A DNA stretch of 64,000 nucleotides from Bacillota bacterium (GTDB taxonomy: Bacteria; Bacillota; Clostridia; Christensenellales; SZUA-584): NCBI GenBank assembly GCA_023415795.1, contig JAEZJG010000015.1, forward strand, positions 3,611 through 67,610, in the 5' to 3' direction. Made by a program: the position numbers and the translations under genes. The notes beneath the pieces are model-generated. The model was not told the origin of the DNA, searched no databases, and saw only the letters and a list, made by a program, of their open reading frames with translations. Positions 62,809 through 64,000 of the stretch are shown here, one piece after another (within the stretch, counting starts at the first letter, position 1; the number at the start of each line of letters is the position of its first letter).

Positions 62809-63750
62809 ATGAATGTTGTTCGTACGGTGACGGGAGATATTGACGCGGCGAAGCTGGGTTGGTGCCAGTGTCATGAGCACATCTTTGTGGCGGACGGCCC
62901 TTCGAGGCGCATTAACGATGCGCTCTACATGGACGACTTTGATAAGTCGCTGGCGGAGGTGATGCTGTATAAGAAGGCTGGCGGGCAGAGCTTTGTGGAT
63001 GCACAGCCGCACGGTTGCGGTCGGATGGCGGCGAACCTTGTGAAGGTGAGCGAGCAGACGGGGGTGAACATCATTGCCTGCACGGGGTTCCACAAGACGG
63101 AGTTCTTCGAGGATGCGGCGTGGCTTCAGGCACAGAGCGAGGATGCGCTGACCCGCATCTATATCAGCGAAGTGGACCAGGGGATGGACGAAGGGTCCGG
63201 GTTGGCTGCCAAGGCGGGGCTGATCAAGTGCGCGGCGGTGAAGGGGACGTATCAGGCGAACGCGACGTATGCCAAGCTGTTTGCGGCGGCCGCAAACGCG
63301 GCTGAGGTGACGGGTGCGCCGGTTTTTGTACACTTTGACCCGGGCGCGGACGCGATGGAACTGGTGGAATTCTTTGAGCGGCACGGCGTTGTACCCGAGC
63401 GGCTGATTTTCTGCCATCTGGACAGGGCGCGGTATGATATTGGGTATCATATGGAGCTGGCGCAGGCGGGGGTGTATTTGGAGTACGACACGATACATCG
63501 CGAGAAGTATCACAGCGACGAGACGGAAGCGGCTTTGATAGAGGCGATGGTGAACGGCGGTTATGCGGGCAAGCTGCTGCTGGGTCTGGATACGACTAAT
63601 CAGCGATTGAAAAGCTACGGCGCGGCGTTCGGGCTGGACGACATACTGGCGCGCTTTGGAAAGCTGCTGGTGGAGCGGCTGGGAGCGCAGACTGTGGTGG
63701 GGATGATGGTAGGGAATCCGGCTGAGGCGTTGCGGTATCGTTTGGGGTGA
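62809..63750 (+). CDS. Phosphotriesterase-family metal-dependent hydrolase
   Basis: The ATG at 62809 follows a GGGAGAG site and is preferred to an in-frame ATG 15 codons upstream within the repeat. The 313-residue amidohydrolase-fold protein has all metal ligands of the phosphotriesterase group: His22 and His24 (CQCHEHIF), a Lys in AGLIKCAAV that would be carboxylated, His in VFVHFDPG, His in IFCHLDRA and Asp in LLLGLDTT. Close relatives in sugar operons act as lactonases or phosphorylated-lactone hydrolases, which would fit a sugar oxidised by a MocA or alcohol dehydrogenase. It stands alone between two repeat arrays. Confidence 0.9.
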   Translation: MNVVRTVTGDIDAAKLGWCQCHEHIFVADGPSRRINDALYMDDFDKSLAEVMLYKKAGGQSFVDAQPHGCGRMAANLVKVSEQTGVNIIACTGFHKTEFFEDAAWLQAQSEDALTRIYISEVDQGMDEGSGLAAKAGLIKCAAVKGTYQANATYAKLFAAAANAAEVTGAPVFVHFDPGADAMELVEFFERHGVVPERLIFCHLDRARYDIGYHMELAQAGVYLEYDTIHREKYHSDETEAALIEAMVNGGYAGKLLLGLDTTNQRLKSYGAAFGLDDILARFGKLLVERLGAQTVVGMMVGNPAEALRYRLG

Positions 63751-63799
63751 AGGTGAATATGCTTGCACTGGGTCGAACCGGAACGCAGCAAAGCATACT

Positions 63800-64000
63800 C
63801 TGCTGAGATGCGCTTGGACGGGGTATTACTCACTGCGTTCGGAATGACAACAGATAGGGAAGCGGACGGCGTAGCACTTCCTCCGCTGCGCTGTCATGCA
63901 GAGCGAAGCGAAGCATCCCCTGTGGCGTGATCGTTGTGGGGGAGTGGGGACGATGCATGTGCATCCTAGGGGGATGAGCTTGTCCGGGGGATTCCTCGAC
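63800..64000 (+). repeat. Palindromic intergenic repeat units at the right edge
   Basis: A unit B (TCACTGCGTTCGGAATGACA) near 63829, unit A (TGTCATGCAGAGCGAAGCGA) near 63893 and another unit B at the window end repeat the pattern of the 62.4-kb array, including the CCTGTGGCGTGATCG spacer. The array continues past the window. Confidence 0.88.

Overview
This 64-kb window looks like chromosome from a Gram-positive, probably anaerobic and host- or biomass-associated Clostridia-type Firmicute. The pointers are strong AGGAGG-type ribosome binding sites, lipoprotein and LPxTG-type sorting signals, a dockerin-bearing secreted protein, ribose-type ABC transport, many sugar-acid/keto-sugar enzymes and no outer-membrane genes. 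No tRNA, rRNA, CRISPR array, phage or transposase gene was seen. Taxonomy is inferred from gene content only.

Region 1 (about 1-32.9 kb) is a mixed accessory and housekeeping stretch. It holds a STAND NTPase with kinesin-light-chain-type TPRs that runs off the left edge, two paralogous rhodanese lipoproteins beside an LPxTG remnant, and a short-chain dehydrogenase behind a large LRR/EF-hand/dockerin surface protein. It continues with an 897-residue Sel1-repeat protein, a MATE exporter and a 1457-residue secreted Ig-like repeat protein. Small enzymes follow (GNAT, VOC, NAD-diphosphatase, SRPBCC). There is an AT-rich island with a TIR/deoxyribosyltransferase-like plus winged-helix protein, an XRE regulator and an Eco47II-type restriction-modification pair. 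The stretch ends with a CorA-type channel and two tandem membrane GGDEF-EAL proteins.

Region 2 (33-64 kb) is almost wholly carbohydrate catabolism. A minus-strand operon (deoC-like aldolase, FGGY kinase, VOC protein, 3-epimerase-like TIM barrel, then a ribose-type ABC importer) diverges from a LacI-family regulator that carries a whole extra family-1 solute-binding domain at its C-terminus. Beyond it lie plus-strand modules: OYE-type flavin reductase/isomerase/alcohol dehydrogenase; PfkB kinase/class II aldolase/rhamnulokinase-like kinase; a DeoR-linked operon of two Gfo/Idh/MocA dehydrogenases, alcohol dehydrogenase, FGGY kinase, fucose-isomerase-like enzyme and a TIM-barrel isomerase; a shikimate-dehydrogenase-like enzyme/cupin phosphoglucose isomerase/2-hydroxyacid dehydrogenase/KDPG aldolase module; and a phosphotriesterase-family hydrolase. 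The modules are separated by arrays of a short palindromic intergenic repeat.

Three promoters (deoC operon, OYE operon, first MocA operon) share a LacI-style 14-bp pseudo-palindrome with central CG, so the unusual LacI/solute-binding fusion may control the whole locus. The DeoR regulator probably acts on A/C-rich direct repeats in the MocA-operon leader. The substrate cannot be read from sequence. The enzyme set fits oxidation of a sugar or glycoside to keto-sugars, isomerisation or elimination, phosphorylation and aldol cleavage. The most noteworthy items are the LacI-solute-binding fusion with its candidate regulon, the catabolic supercluster, the TIR-like/XRE pair beside the restriction-modification system, and the repeat arrays.
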